The notes: a model not told the origin generated them from the letters alone. 64,000 nucleotides of DNA from Cobetia sp. cqz5-12 (GCF_016495405.1 NZ_CP044522.1:2447876-2511875), one strand, 5' to 3'; positions 29,807 to 39,732 are shown, numbered from the stretch's first letter. Made by a program: numbers and translations.

Positions 29807-30024
29807 GATAACCAGACGTCGAGCCTCGAATACGCCCAACACGCGGGGCCATCGAGCGCGGTTTATCTTGATTTCTGCCGTGGTGCGCCCCCTTGCCCAG
29901 TCAGGAATGTGCGCCCTGATGGCGGCATAAAGACAAGGCGCGCCCCCTTTCGAGAACGCGCCTGGCTGTTTCCTTCTTGCCCTTTCTTCACTCTCTCAAC
30001 TTTCTTGAATCTCTCTTTAATCTC

Positions 30025-30078
30025 TTATCTCTCTTATCTCTCTTATCTCTCTTATCTCTCTTATCTCTCTTATCTCTC
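30025..30078. repeat. Nine-base tandem repeat in a polypyrimidine tract
   Basis: Six perfect copies of TTATCTCTC (30025-30078), with degenerate copies on both sides inside a C/T-rich stretch of about 130 bases (29990-30120). It lies just past the stop of the minus-strand diguanylate cyclase gene and about 220 bases upstream of the cyd promoter. Copy number is likely to vary by slippage. Confidence 0.9.
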
Positions 30079-30141
30079 TTGTCTCACTTCTCTCTTCTTG
30101 CTGCCCTTTTCCTTGTGGTTCTGCTCCTTCGCGTCTGAAAC

Positions 30142-31386
30142 TCAACTCACGACACAGCAGTCGCGCCCCTGATGCTTGGCGTCATAGAGCGCCGAATCCG
30201 CCGCACGTACCAGGTCGGTCAGATTGGTGTGTTGCTCGGCCTTGTAGCTCACCGCCCCGACACTGACGGTCAGCACGTTGGCCACCGCGCTGTCGGGGTG
30301 GTTCAGTTTGAGCGCGCGCACCTTGCGACGGATGCGTTCGGCGCAGGCCCGCAATTGCCGCTCGGTCACTGACTCCAGCAGGACCAAAAATTCCTCACCG
30401 CCATAGCGCACCACCATGCCCGGCTGCGGGCCGATGGCGGCCTGGAGCGCGCCGGCGACCTGCTGCAGGCAGTGATCCCCTTCCACATGGCCATGATGGT
30501 CGTTGTAGGTCTTGAAGTGGTCGACATCCACCATCAGGATCGCAAGCCCGTCCTCACGGGTCAGCTCCGCCCAGCGCTGCGCCAGATCCCGCTCCAAGTG
30601 GCGTCGGTTGAAGACGCCCGTCAGCGCATCGCAGTTGGCCTCTCGGGCAAGACGTTGACCGGCAGCCCGCTTCTCCTCCAGCAACAGCCGCTCACGCTGA
30701 TGCAGCAACCACACCTGACGCTGATTGTGTTCCAGCTGATGGTTGGCCAACAGCGAGAGCCCGGTGGTGCTGACGAAGATCACCATCGCCAGCAGCTCCA
30801 GCCCCTCCTGACCGGCAGGCTCCAACGCGATCACTCCGGCCATGATGAGCATGCAGATCAGCGACGCCGTCAGTGCCTGGGGGAAGCGCAGCCGAAAGAG
30901 AATGTTGCCGACCATTGGAAAGAAGCCGAACAACAGCGTATCGACATGCGAAAGCTCGGTGCGTGACAGCTGCAACAGGATGGCGCTGACCAGCATGGTG
31001 TTGATCACCAGCGCGGTCATCAGCCACTCCTTGAGCCGCATGGATGACGCGAGCTTCACCAGAGGCAGCACCAGCATGGCTACCACGCAGACACAGCCCA
31101 GCCGCAGCATGGCGGCCAGTGCCAGGTCCTCACTACGATGAATGGTGTCGCTGATCAGGAAGGTGGCATACATCACGAAGGCGAAGATACCGGAATGCAA
31201 CAGGCCGCGCGTGCGCGAGGCGCGCGACTCTTCCACATACCGGGTCTCGAGGGTGTCGGGGAACATGAGCCGCCAGCGTGACGAGCCGCGCCCGTCAATC
31301 AGCCTCTCGACGACACCGCGCTCGGCGGCCATCGCCGCCGGCATCATCGCCTCGCGGCCGCCGGGGAGTCGCTTTTGACTTCTCAT
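30142..31386 (-). CDS. Membrane diguanylate cyclase 2
   Basis: The 414-residue protein has six or seven membrane helices (about 45-230) and a GGDEF domain with RYGGEEFLVLL (about residue 328) and VDVDHFKTYNDHHGHVEGD. No RxxD inhibitory site precedes the active loop. It overlaps the upstream cyclase gene by 4 bases (ATGA), so the two are co-translated. The membrane domain resembles those of the cyclases at 15400 and 31383. The role is c-di-GMP synthesis; the signal is unknown. Confidence 0.9.
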   Translation of the reverse strand: MRSQKRLPGGREAMMPAAMAAERGVVERLIDGRGSSRWRLMFPDTLETRYVEESRASRTRGLLHSGIFAFVMYATFLISDTIHRSEDLALAAMLRLGCVCVVAMLVLPLVKLASSMRLKEWLMTALVINTMLVSAILLQLSRTELSHVDTLLFGFFPMVGNILFRLRFPQALTASLICMLIMAGVIALEPAGQEGLELLAMVIFVSTTGLSLLANHQLEHNQRQVWLLHQRERLLLEEKRAAGQRLAREANCDALTGVFNRRHLERDLAQRWAELTREDGLAILMVDVDHFKTYNDHHGHVEGDHCLQQVAGALQAAIGPQPGMVVRYGGEEFLVLLESVTERQLRACAERIRRKVRALKLNHPDSAVANVLTVSVGAVSYKAEQHTNLTDLVRAADSALYDAKHQGRDCCVVS

Positions 31387-32828
31387 GACAGGCCCGCTCC
31401 GCCCATTGGCGGTCTGTGATCTGGCAGCTCAGCCTTCTGCTCACCCTGCCGCTCATCACGCAGTTCATCACTCCCCTGGGCGCGCGCCTTGCCATTGCCA
31501 CGTTGCACGCAGGTACGGTTGCGGCCTTGTCGCTTGGCACGATAGAGCCCCTTGTCGGCCTGATCGACCCAGCGGCCCAGGAGCGTCTCGATCGCCATGT
31601 CTTGCGTCATCTCATCCTCCATCCCCTCGCCCTCGAGCAGGCGCGACAAGGGGATGACGCAAAGCCCCACGCTGAGGGTGACGACACCGAGTTCCGACTC
31701 GCGGTGGGGCAGCTTGAGCGACTTGACGGCATAGCGCATTGCCTCGGCCAGACTGCGCGCATGCTCGAGATCCCGCACGGCCACCAGGGCGGTAAATTCC
31801 TCGCCGCCGAAGCGTACGACGCTGGCCAGCGTAGCGTCGTACGCTTCGAGAGACCCCGCGATGCCCGTACCTCTTTCCCTGTCCAATGTTTCCTGCAAGG
31901 CCTGGGCGATCTGATACAGACAGTTGTCGCCCGCCACATGTCCGTAGTGATCATTGAAGGCCTTGAAGTGATCGACATCCATCATCATCAGCGCCAGACA
32001 AGGCAGCGGTGGCGCTGGATGAGCCTCTGACACGCCGCTCTTCGCCCGCCGAGCATCATCATGGTGCTGCTTGAGCAGCTCGATCAGATGACGGCGATTG
32101 TAGAGCTGGGTCAAAGGATCGAGACAGGCCATTTCCTGCAGCTCGGCATTGCGTGACTCCACGTCCTGCAGGCGCAGTTGATCGATGGAGGTCATCAGAT
32201 AGGCATGGCGGGCCGAGAACTCGATGCGGAAGCTGGCAATCAGCGAAAACAGGCAGAACGCCATGAAGACGAAAGCGATCGCGAAGTCCATATGGGCATA
32301 GGGCATCGATACGCCCAGCACTACGCTCATCACGATGGCCATCCCTCCTGCCGACAGCACCAGAGCCGTGACGAAACGCAGCTGCATCAAGACGATACCG
32401 ACCAGTGGCACCACGCCCAGCGCATAGAGTTCAAGGAAGCAGCGCAGGTGATTCTCGCGAACCGCCAGCCACGCCGCCAGGCCGATCACGCCCCACAGGG
32501 TCGCGACCAGCAGCGCCTCGCGACCGACGGCGCGACAGATCTCACTCTTGAGGACCAGCACGAGAATCGCGAGCGCGATACAGACGTACAGGCGCAGCAT
32601 CACGGCGAGATTCTCTGTCACCGGCATCGCGACCGGCGCATAGACGGTGTCATAGAGCACGAACATCAGCTGAAAGATGATCAGGCTCCAGCAACCCATT
32701 ACGGCACGGCTCATGCGCCGACGATGCTCGAACTGTTCAAAGTCCCTCTCGAGTTCAGGGGCAAAGCTCAGCATCGCAGGAGTCGTAACACTCAGGTGTT
32801 GCTCCAATATTGCCATTCGTGAAGGCAT
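31383..32828 (-). CDS. Membrane diguanylate cyclase 3
   Basis: A 481-residue protein with a membrane half (about 40-230), then a GGDEF domain with MDVDHFKAFNDHYGHVAGD and RFGGEEFTALV (about residue 340). The domain has two insertions compared with its paralogues: about 20 residues before MDVDHF and about 25 in the C-terminal part, and it ends in a charged tail. No RxxD site is visible. I start at 32828 (AAGGGA 8 bases upstream); the frame is open for 44 more codons. Confidence 0.88.
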   Translation of the reverse strand: MPSRMAILEQHLSVTTPAMLSFAPELERDFEQFEHRRRMSRAVMGCWSLIIFQLMFVLYDTVYAPVAMPVTENLAVMLRLYVCIALAILVLVLKSEICRAVGREALLVATLWGVIGLAAWLAVRENHLRCFLELYALGVVPLVGIVLMQLRFVTALVLSAGGMAIVMSVVLGVSMPYAHMDFAIAFVFMAFCLFSLIASFRIEFSARHAYLMTSIDQLRLQDVESRNAELQEMACLDPLTQLYNRRHLIELLKQHHDDARRAKSGVSEAHPAPPLPCLALMMMDVDHFKAFNDHYGHVAGDNCLYQIAQALQETLDRERGTGIAGSLEAYDATLASVVRFGGEEFTALVAVRDLEHARSLAEAMRYAVKSLKLPHRESELGVVTLSVGLCVIPLSRLLEGEGMEDEMTQDMAIETLLGRWVDQADKGLYRAKRQGRNRTCVQRGNGKARAQGSDELRDERQGEQKAELPDHRPPMGGAGLS

Positions 32829-32955
32829 GTCTGATTTCCCTTCAATCGCCCTGCTTTCTTTATCACATGCGCAGATGTTGAAAGCCACGCTGACGGAAAT
32901 CACAAGCGCCGCAGGTCCGCGTTGACACCTCGCTGATGGACGAATATCCAACGAA

Positions 32956-32984
32956 AACACCGGGCCTCGATGAGGCCCGGTGTT
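32956..32984 (-). terminator. Intrinsic terminator after gntP
   Basis: AACACCGGGCCTC (32956-32968) and GAGGCCCGGTGTT (32972-32984) form a 13-base stem with a 3-base loop; on the minus strand TTTTCGTT follows. It stops gntP transcription before the diguanylate cyclase gene. Confidence 0.92.
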
Positions 32985-33012
32985 CGTGTTGCCGCATACT
33001 GTCCTGACTGGC

Positions 33013-34389
33013 TCAACCGACGATGGCGTTGAGCATCAGCAGCGTGATGATGGAAATGGCCCAGGCGAGTGTCGTCGGCAATGTCAGCACCAGCATCTGA
33101 TGCTTGGTGCTCTTGACGCCGAGCATGCGATTGACGACCCAGAAATAGCTGTCATTGAAGTAGCTGAAGAACATCGCGCCGATACAGGCGGCCTGCGCGG
33201 CCAGCACCATGTTGACATCAGGCATGCCCATCAGGATAGGCGCGGAGATCGAGGCCGCGGTGATCATCGATACCGTGCCACTGCCCTGGATGAAGCGCAC
33301 CAGGGTGGCGATGATGAACGGGATCAACAGCGGCTGCAGGCCCAGTGCCGCGACCTGCATGGCGATGTAATCGCCGCCGCCACTGGCACGCAGTACCGAG
33401 CCCAGCGCACCACCGGCACCGGTAACCAGCAGGATGATACCCGCCGTCTCGACGCCCTTTTCCAGATGATCGAACACTTCCTGCTTGGGGGTCTTTGGCA
33501 TCAGGCCATAGATGGCGACCAGCACGCCGATCCCCACGGCGATTACCGGGTTGCCGATGAAAGCGATGGTGCTGGTGATCGCATTGCTGGTATCGCCCAT
33601 CACGGCACTGACCAGCGTGTTGAGGAAGATCAGCGCGATGGGCAGGCCGATCGGCATGCAGGACATCAGCAGGGAAGGCAGCTCCGATTCCGGCATCATG
33701 CTGTCGGTGTCATGCTTGACGCTACCTTCGAAACCACCCGGCTGGGCCTCCAGCATCGCCTCGATGCGCGGGCCCATGATACGGGCATAGATGACGAGAG
33801 CGATCAGCGCAGGGGCGGTGATCACCAGGCCCCAGCCGATCATCAGGCCGATGTCGACACCGAAGATACCGGCCACACCCAGCGGACCCGGGGTCGGTGG
33901 CACGCTCGAGTGGGTGATGATCAAGCCAGCCGCCAGCGCGATGCCCAGACCGATCACCGAACGTCCACTGTTGCGCGCCAGTGAACGCACCAGCGGATTG
34001 AGGATGACATAGGCCGAATCACAGAAGATCGGAATGGAGACGATATAGCCCGTCAGCGCCATCGCGGCCTCTTCCTTGTTCTTGCCCAGCAGGTTGAGGA
34101 TGGCGTAGGCCATGCGCTGTCCGGCACCGGTCACCTCCAGCACCCGCCCCATCATCACCCCGAAGCCGATCACGAGACCGATGGTGGAAAGCGTCTTGCC
34201 AAAGCCGGTGGTGATGGCACTGATCACCTCATTGGGCGGCATGCCACCGATCAACCCCGCCAGCGAGGCGGCGATGATCAAGGCCAGCAAGGCATGCACG
34301 CGGGTTTTCAATACCAGATAGATCATGACGAAGATGGCGATACCCAGGCCGATGATGACCTGTGGCCCCGCGACGGCGGCGTCTGTCAT
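33013..34389 (-). CDS. GntP-family sugar-acid permease
   Basis: A 458-residue, about 12-helix permease with the GntP-family strings IIAASLAGLIGGMPPNEVISAITTGFGKTL, GFGVMMGRVLEVTGAGQRMA and ITHSSVPPTPGPLGVAGIFGVDIG. Relatives import gluconate and other sugar acids with H+. It is 157 bases downstream of denD on the same strand, within the tetronate locus, so L-threonate and/or D-erythronate are the most likely substrates. No other importer is in the locus. Confidence 0.9.
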   Translation of the reverse strand: MTDAAVAGPQVIIGLGIAIFVMIYLVLKTRVHALLALIIAASLAGLIGGMPPNEVISAITTGFGKTLSTIGLVIGFGVMMGRVLEVTGAGQRMAYAILNLLGKNKEEAAMALTGYIVSIPIFCDSAYVILNPLVRSLARNSGRSVIGLGIALAAGLIITHSSVPPTPGPLGVAGIFGVDIGLMIGWGLVITAPALIALVIYARIMGPRIEAMLEAQPGGFEGSVKHDTDSMMPESELPSLLMSCMPIGLPIALIFLNTLVSAVMGDTSNAITSTIAFIGNPVIAVGIGVLVAIYGLMPKTPKQEVFDHLEKGVETAGIILLVTGAGGALGSVLRASGGGDYIAMQVAALGLQPLLIPFIIATLVRFIQGSGTVSMITAASISAPILMGMPDVNMVLAAQAACIGAMFFSYFNDSYFWVVNRMLGVKSTKHQMLVLTLPTTLAWAISIITLLMLNAIVG

Positions 34390-34545
34390 GGGGTGCTACT
34401 CCTGTAGTTTGTTATTGTGTGGCGTAGGGTGTCGGCGCTACCGGCTGGCATGACGCCGATCGTTGTTATTGACGTACTGGTGTGACGAGCAGGTCTGGCA
34501 AGGGTGTCTGGCGAGCTCGTCCTGGATGAGATACCCGAACGCTGG

Positions 34546-35541
34546 CTAGGCGATGGCGCTCTCGTCGCGATACGCATTGAGAATCTCGTGCAGGTCGGCA
34601 TCGCCGAGGAAGCCCAGCGAACGTGCCTTGCGGGTGTCAAAGCGCGCCGGCCAGCTGCCGACGATGGCGGTGATCCGCGGGTCAGGCTCATGCTTGACGA
34701 GTGCCAGCGCCTGCTCGCCGGCGATATCCTTGAGCGCCGCGAGCATTGACGCGACGCTGACAGTGATGCCCGGCAGCATGAAGCAGCGCGAGAGGCCAAA
34801 ATCAGCCGCCGGCACTTCCGCGCCCTTGATCAGGGCCGCGACCACGCGACGCGGCGACATCACGAACATCTCAAGCTCGGTCGGTACCGGGCAGATGGCG
34901 GTTTCGCCATTGAGCGGTTCGCGCAGGATGGAAGAGGCGAAGCTCGAGGCTGCCGCGTTGGGACGCCCCGGGCGCACGATGATGGTGGGCAAGCGCAGCA
35001 CGCAGCCATCCACCAGCCCGCGACGGCTGTAGTCATTGATCAGCAGTTCCGACATCGCCTTCTGGGTACCGTAGGAGTTCTGCGGCACCAGGGCGGTCAT
35101 GTCGCTCAGTGTCTCGGGGAGATCACCGCCGTAGGCGGCGACCGAACTGGCCATCACCAGTCGAGTGCCATTCAATCCGTGTGCCGCGCAGCCTTCCAGC
35201 AGCAGGCGAGTCGCATCGAAATTGACGCGCATGCCGAGTGCCAGGTCCGCCTCGGCCGCCGAGCTGACCACGGCTGCCAGGTGATAGATCACCTGCGGCT
35301 CGCCGGCCAGACAGCGATCAAGCACCTCGGCGTCGGCGATGTCGCCGGCGATGATCGCGACATCCAGCGAGGTGGCCGGTTCGGCTGCCAGACATGACGC
35401 CGCCTCGGGACGTGGCGCCTCGATCTGATCCAGCAGGGTCAAGCGTGACAATGGCTGGCCGTTCAGGCTGCCCTTGTCGATCAGGGCCTCGGTCAGGCGC
35501 TGACCGAGGAATCCGGCGGCGCCGGTAATCATGACGTGCAT
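34546..35541 (-). CDS. denD: D-erythronate dehydrogenase
   Basis: A 331-residue extended short-chain dehydrogenase (NAD-dependent epimerase fold): MITGAAGFLGQRLTEAL is the nucleotide loop, VMASSVAAYGG and the YGTQKAMSELLINDYSRRG string give the catalytic Ser, Tyr and Lys. DenD oxidises D-erythronate at C2 to 2-oxo-tetronate with NAD+. The family call rests on sequence and on the otnI-otnC-otnK neighbours. It begins its own unit with gntP, with a possible LacI operator 110 bases upstream. GGAG lies 10 bases before the start. Confidence 0.9.
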   Translation of the reverse strand: MHVMITGAAGFLGQRLTEALIDKGSLNGQPLSRLTLLDQIEAPRPEAASCLAAEPATSLDVAIIAGDIADAEVLDRCLAGEPQVIYHLAAVVSSAAEADLALGMRVNFDATRLLLEGCAAHGLNGTRLVMASSVAAYGGDLPETLSDMTALVPQNSYGTQKAMSELLINDYSRRGLVDGCVLRLPTIIVRPGRPNAAASSFASSILREPLNGETAICPVPTELEMFVMSPRRVVAALIKGAEVPAADFGLSRCFMLPGITVSVASMLAALKDIAGEQALALVKHEPDPRITAIVGSWPARFDTRKARSLGFLGDADLHEILNAYRDESAIA

Positions 35542-35651
35542 CGTGTGGACTCCACTTTTGTGTTCTGGCGTAGGTAGGCTTGCCGCATGGGCAGATCACT
35601 CAGCAGCAGCCCTCAAGTGGTACAACAACCAGACCAGATGGAATGAGAAAA

Positions 35652-35665
35652 TAGCGCTTAACGCT
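35652..35665. promoter_or_regulatory. Putative LacI-type operator upstream of denD
   Basis: TAGCGCTTAACGCT contains the TAGCGCT core of the two operators next to ltnD (39711-39732) and can be read as an imperfect palindrome (AGCG and CGCT). The shared core suggests the same regulator controls denD-gntP. The rest of 35542-35855 shows no gene and presumably holds the denD promoter. Confidence 0.55.
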
Positions 35666-35855
35666 CTTCAGCAGCAATGACAAGAAGGTATATGCGACTA
35701 AAAGAACGTCAGTCACTCAACGCTTTCATCTTTGCTGCATGTTCTGGTCTGAAAGACATACCACCAATTTTTTCTACTGATCCTTGAATGCTCGCCCGGC
35801 GCAGTCACCTTCCCCAAAACGCTGGTTTTCGCCGAGCGAGCCCTCTGAATCGGAT

Positions 35856-36650
35856 TCAGGGCGTCAGACCATGCTCGCGCCCCCATCCCAAGCCTGAGCG
35901 CGTCTCACCCCGCGGCCGATATTCACAGCCGATCCAGCCGTCATATCCCAGGCTCTCAAGCCGGGCGAACAGCGCCGGATAATGCACCTCCCCCACATCC
36001 GGCTCGTGACGGTCCGGCACGCCGGCGATCTGCACATGGCCCATCTGCGCGAACTGCGCCTCCAGATTGCGGATCAGGTCGCCCTCGACGATCTGGCAGT
36101 GATAGAGATCGAACTGCACCCTGAGATTGGCGGCGCCGACCTGGGCGAGAATCTCGCGTGCCTGCGCCTGGCCACTCAGATAGAAGCCGGGCATGTCGCG
36201 CGGGTTGATCGGTTCGATCAGCAGTGTCTTGCCGACCTTCTCCAGCTCGCTGGCGGCGTAACGCAAGTTGCTGATGTAGGTCTCGGTGCAGCGCGCTCGC
36301 ATGGCGTCATCTGCCCCTTCTGGTACCAGCCCCGCCATGGCATGCACACGCGGACAGTCGAGCGCTTCGGCATAGCGGATCGCCTCGGCCACCGAGGCCC
36401 GGAACTCCTCCTCGCGCCCCGGCAGACAGGTCAGGCCGCGCTCACCGGCCTCCCAATCGCCCGGCGGCAGATTGAACAGCACCTGCGACAGCTGGTGTTC
36501 ATCGAGCCTTGCGCGCAGTTCTTCCGGGGAATAGGCATAGGGGAAGAGATATTCGACCCCGCGAAAACCGCTGTCGGCCGCAGCCGCGAAGCGATCAAGA
36601 AAGTCATGCTCGGTGAACAACATGCTGAGATTGGCGGCCAATCGGGTCAT
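35856..36650 (-). CDS. otnI: 2-oxo-tetronate isomerase
   Basis: A 264-residue TIM-barrel protein of the hydroxypyruvate isomerase/xylose isomerase-like family, with acidic metal ligands in [29 protein letters not shown] and GCEYRP. OtnI interconverts 2-oxo- and 3-oxo-tetronate. It is the last gene of ltnD-otnK-otnC-otnI, 38 bases after otnC, with AAGGA before its start. Confidence 0.92.
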   Translation of the reverse strand: MTRLAANLSMLFTEHDFLDRFAAAADSGFRGVEYLFPYAYSPEELRARLDEHQLSQVLFNLPPGDWEAGERGLTCLPGREEEFRASVAEAIRYAEALDCPRVHAMAGLVPEGADDAMRARCTETYISNLRYAASELEKVGKTLLIEPINPRDMPGFYLSGQAQAREILAQVGAANLRVQFDLYHCQIVEGDLIRNLEAQFAQMGHVQIAGVPDRHEPDVGEVHYPALFARLESLGYDGWIGCEYRPRGETRSGLGWGREHGLTP

Positions 36651-36688
36651 GTCAAATCCTTGGATGTCACAGATGAAGAGGTCATCAC

Positions 36689-37342
36689 TCAGGGGCGGCC
36701 GAATCTGGCTTCGAGTTCCGCCACCTGTTCCGGGGTCATCCCACGTGGGTTCTTGCCCTGCAGCAGCAGGAACAGCTTGGCGGTTTCCTCAAGCTCTTCC
36801 GTGGCATAGACCGCCGCTTCCAGGGTCTTTCCGGCCACGACGGGGCCATGATTGGCCAGCAGCACGGCACAATGCTTGCCGGCCAGGCCACGCACCGCAT
36901 CGCCCAGCGCGGGGTCGCCCGGCATGTAGTAAGGCACCAGCGGCAGCTTGCCGACCCGCATCACGTAATAGGCCGTCAGCGGCGGAATGCACTCACACGG
37001 ATTCACATCCGGCAGGCAGGACACCGCCACCGAGTGGGTCGAATGCAGGTGAACGATGGCACCGGACTGCGGGCGCTCGTCATACATGGCGCGATGCAGG
37101 AAGTGCTCCTTGGTCGGGGCATCGCCATCGATCAATACGCCCTGGGCGTCGAGACGCGAGATGCGCGCCGGGTCCAGACGCCCCAGACAGGCATTGGTCG
37201 GCGTCATCAACCAGCCGCCATCCTCCAGCCGCTGGCTGATGTTGCCGCTGGAGCCCATGGTCAGGCCGCGGTCGAACAGTGACTTGCCGTAGGTGGCGAT
37301 CTGCTCGCGCAATACGTTGATGTCATGCCGTGACTGACTCAT
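36689..37342 (-). CDS. otnC: 3-oxo-tetronate 4-phosphate decarboxylase
   Basis: A 217-residue class II aldolase/adducin-fold protein. [21 protein letters not shown] binds phosphate and [13 protein letters not shown] holds metal-binding histidines; a third His is in [10 protein letters not shown]. OtnC decarboxylates 3-oxo-tetronate 4-phosphate to dihydroxyacetone phosphate, delivering the carbon to glycolysis. The start overlaps the otnK stop by 4 bases. Confidence 0.93.
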   Translation of the reverse strand: MSQSRHDINVLREQIATYGKSLFDRGLTMGSSGNISQRLEDGGWLMTPTNACLGRLDPARISRLDAQGVLIDGDAPTKEHFLHRAMYDERPQSGAIVHLHSTHSVAVSCLPDVNPCECIPPLTAYYVMRVGKLPLVPYYMPGDPALGDAVRGLAGKHCAVLLANHGPVVAGKTLEAAVYATEELEETAKLFLLLQGKNPRGMTPEQVAELEARFGRP

Positions 37343-38694
37343 GCGGTCTCCTCGCGAGGATTCATGGCATCCAGTACATCGAATGCCCGGGTAAAGAAGT
37401 CTTCGCCGCCGAAGTTGCCGGACTTGAGGGTCAGCGAGAGCATCGCCTCCGGCTGCGAGGGGCCGGCGGCCGGGTGCGGTGCCTGTGTCCAGGGCACGCC
37501 GGGGTCGATCTGACCGCCGATGCGCAGCTCACGGATGTCGAGTGCCGAGACCACCGCGCCGGAGGTTTCCCCCCCCGCCACCAGCAGGCGCCCGACCCCT
37601 TCCGCGATCAGCGTGCTGGCCAGACTGGCCAGGGCACACTCGATGAGTTCACCGGCCTGCTTGACGCCCAGTGACGCCTGCGCCGCCTTGACGCTTTCGG
37701 GCTCGGCAGAGGCGTAGATCAGAAATGGCCGGGGGTCCGTCGCCGCCAGTTGCTCACGGGCAAAGTCGAGTGCCGCCTCGAAGTGGGCGTCGCTCGCGTT
37801 GAGCTTGACGGGGTCCAGCGCGAAGGCGGCATGCTGCTGGGTGAAGTGCGCCACCTGCTTGAGCGTCATGCGCGAGCAACTGCCGGACAGCACCATCGCG
37901 GCGCCCTGCGCCGGGGCCAGCACCGCTGCATCATCGATCTGCGCAAGCCAGCCCTTGCGGCGGTACTGGGCAGGCAAGGCCTGCGCGAGGCCAGAGCCAC
38001 CGGTGACCAGCGCGTGATCCACCAGCGCCTCGGCCAGTACCTCGAGATCACGCTCGTCGAGGCTGTCGCAGACCACATGACGCACTCCTTGCGCCTTCAG
38101 CGTGGCAAGTCGCTCACCAGCAGCTTGCGCTCCCTCACTCAGCGTGGCGTGGTTGAGCAGCCCCACACCATGAGGGGTCTGGCGTGACAGCACGCGCACG
38201 ATGTCGGCATCGGTCATCGGGTTGAGGGGGTGATGCTGCATGCCGCTGTCATTGAGCAGGCGATCACCGACGAACAGGTGCCCCTGGTAGACACTGCGTC
38301 CGTTGACCGGGAACGCCGGCACGAAGGCCGTCTGTGTGCTGTCCAACGCCTCCAGCAGCGCATCGGCGACCGGCCCGATATTGCCCTCCGGTGTGGAATC
38401 GAACGTCGAGCAGTACTTGAAGAACAGCTGGCGAGCCCCCTGGACCTTCAACCATTCAAGCGCCGCGAGGGATTCACTGATCGCCTGATCCACCGGGCAG
38501 CTGCGCGACTTGAGCGCGACCACCACGGCGTCTACCTCAGTCAGGTCCAGCCCGTTCGCGGCACCTTCCTGCAGCGTCTCCTGCGGGACCCCGATCACCT
38601 GCACGGTGCGCATGCCGGCACGCACCAGATTGTTGGCAAGATCCGTCGCGCCAGTGAAGTCATCGGCGATTCCGCCCAGTACGATCGGCATCAC
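37339..38694 (-). CDS. otnK: 3-oxo-tetronate kinase (DUF1537 family)
   Basis: A 451-residue DUF1537 kinase. The N-terminal acid-sugar-binding part has GGIADDFTGATDLANNLVRAGM with the conserved DDFTGA motif, and the C-terminal nucleotide part has LLVAGGETSGAVVSALDI. This family was shown to phosphorylate acid sugars such as 3-oxo-tetronate at C4. It overlaps ltnD and otnC by 4 bases at each end, so the stoichiometry is probably fixed by coupled translation. Confidence 0.94.
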   Translation of the reverse strand: MMPIVLGGIADDFTGATDLANNLVRAGMRTVQVIGVPQETLQEGAANGLDLTEVDAVVVALKSRSCPVDQAISESLAALEWLKVQGARQLFFKYCSTFDSTPEGNIGPVADALLEALDSTQTAFVPAFPVNGRSVYQGHLFVGDRLLNDSGMQHHPLNPMTDADIVRVLSRQTPHGVGLLNHATLSEGAQAAGERLATLKAQGVRHVVCDSLDERDLEVLAEALVDHALVTGGSGLAQALPAQYRRKGWLAQIDDAAVLAPAQGAAMVLSGSCSRMTLKQVAHFTQQHAAFALDPVKLNASDAHFEAALDFAREQLAATDPRPFLIYASAEPESVKAAQASLGVKQAGELIECALASLASTLIAEGVGRLLVAGGETSGAVVSALDIRELRIGGQIDPGVPWTQAPHPAAGPSQPEAMLSLTLKSGNFGGEDFFTRAFDVLDAMNPREETA

Positions 38695-39629
38695 TGCGCT
38701 CCTTCATCGTTGGCGGCCGGCAGGTTGAAGCTGCCGAGACGCTGATAGACCTTGATGACGGCCGAGTCATCCTCGCGCCCGAAGCCTGCACCACTGGCGG
38801 CGGTGAACTGCTGCAGGGCACTGCCGGCCACCGGCATGGCAAGCTTCAGCTCGCGCCCGGTGCTGTGCACGATGTTGAGGTCCTTGACGAAGATGTCGAC
38901 GGCCGACAGCGGCGTGTAATCGCCTTTCAAGATGTGCGGCACGCGATTCTCGAACATCCAGGAATTGCCCGCGGAATGGGTGATGACGTCATACAGGGTG
39001 TCGGGGTCGATTCCCATGCTCATGCCCAGCGCCATGGCTTCTGCCGCCGCCGCGATGTGTACGCCGGCGAGATGCTGGTTGACCAGCTTGACGCTCGAGC
39101 CCGGGCCGGCGCAGTCGCCCAGCCGATAGACATTGGCTGCCATCGCCGCCAGCACGCGTTCCGCCTTGACGTAAGCCGCGTCACTGCCGGAGGACATCAC
39201 GGACAGCTCACCACTGCGTGCCTTGACGGCGCCGCCGCTGATCGGGGCGTCGAGCAGCTCCAGCTGCACGCCGTTCAGGCGGGTTTCGAGATCACGCGCG
39301 AAGCTCGGCGCCACGGTGGCGCACTGGATCACCAGGCTACCCGGCGCGAGTCGCTCGGCCAGACCGCCCTCTCCCTCGGCCCCGAACAGCACCTGCTCGA
39401 CCTGGTCGGCATTCACCACGACCAGCACCACCACCTGACACTCGGCCGCCAGTTCCAACGGCGAGGCAACGGCGCGGCCACCCGCCGCTTCGAAGGCCTG
39501 ACAGGCGGCGGGCGAGATATCACAGCCGATCACGTCCAGGCCTGCTTCCAGCATGGCGCGCGCACTGCCCATTCCCATCGCGCCGAGGCCGACAAGGCCG
39601 ATCACTGGTGAAGTCGTTGCTGCTGTCAT
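38691..39629 (-). CDS. ltnD: L-threonate dehydrogenase
   Basis: A 312-residue beta-hydroxyacid dehydrogenase. The N-terminal NAD loop is GLVGLGAMGMGSARAML, the substrate loop is DAPISGGAVKARSGELSVM, and the catalytic Lys is in GSSVKLVNQHLAGVHIAAAAEAM. LtnD oxidises L-threonate at C2 to 2-oxo-tetronate. It is the first gene of the operon; its promoter region holds two LacI-type operators shared with the divergent regulator gene. Confidence 0.92.
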   Translation of the reverse strand: MTAATTSPVIGLVGLGAMGMGSARAMLEAGLDVIGCDISPAACQAFEAAGGRAVASPLELAAECQVVVLVVVNADQVEQVLFGAEGEGGLAERLAPGSLVIQCATVAPSFARDLETRLNGVQLELLDAPISGGAVKARSGELSVMSSGSDAAYVKAERVLAAMAANVYRLGDCAGPGSSVKLVNQHLAGVHIAAAAEAMALGMSMGIDPDTLYDVITHSAGNSWMFENRVPHILKGDYTPLSAVDIFVKDLNIVHSTGRELKLAMPVAGSALQQFTAASGAGFGREDDSAVIKVYQRLGSFNLPAANDEGAQ

Positions 39630-39710
39630 CTCACATCTCCCGCGGAAGCTGTTTCAAGTGATGATCAAGGCGACCTCATGCGGCACACCAATCAACACTC
39701 TCCTGAATGT

Positions 39711-39732
39711 TAGCGCTACCATGTTAGCGCTA
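39711..39732. promoter_or_regulatory. Two LacI-type operators between ltnD and the regulator gene
   Basis: TAGCGCTA occurs twice as a perfect 8-base palindrome (39711-39718 and 39725-39732), each in the context ATGTTAGCGCTAYCA, with a 14-base period. Palindromes with a central CG are the standard site type of LacI-family repressors, and the gene starting 60 bases away encodes one. Binding would control both divergent units. Confidence 0.8.

Noticed and set aside
29759..30172. 137-codon plus-strand frame with repeated Leu-Ser-Tyr
   Set aside because: The repeat is just translation of the TTATCTCTC array; no ribosome site, and the start lies inside the predicted cyd promoter.
35630..35751. Inverted repeat CAGACCAGA / TCTGGTCTG in the denD-otnI spacer
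   Set aside because: Nine-base arms 105 bases apart are too far for a hairpin of note and not unlikely by chance.
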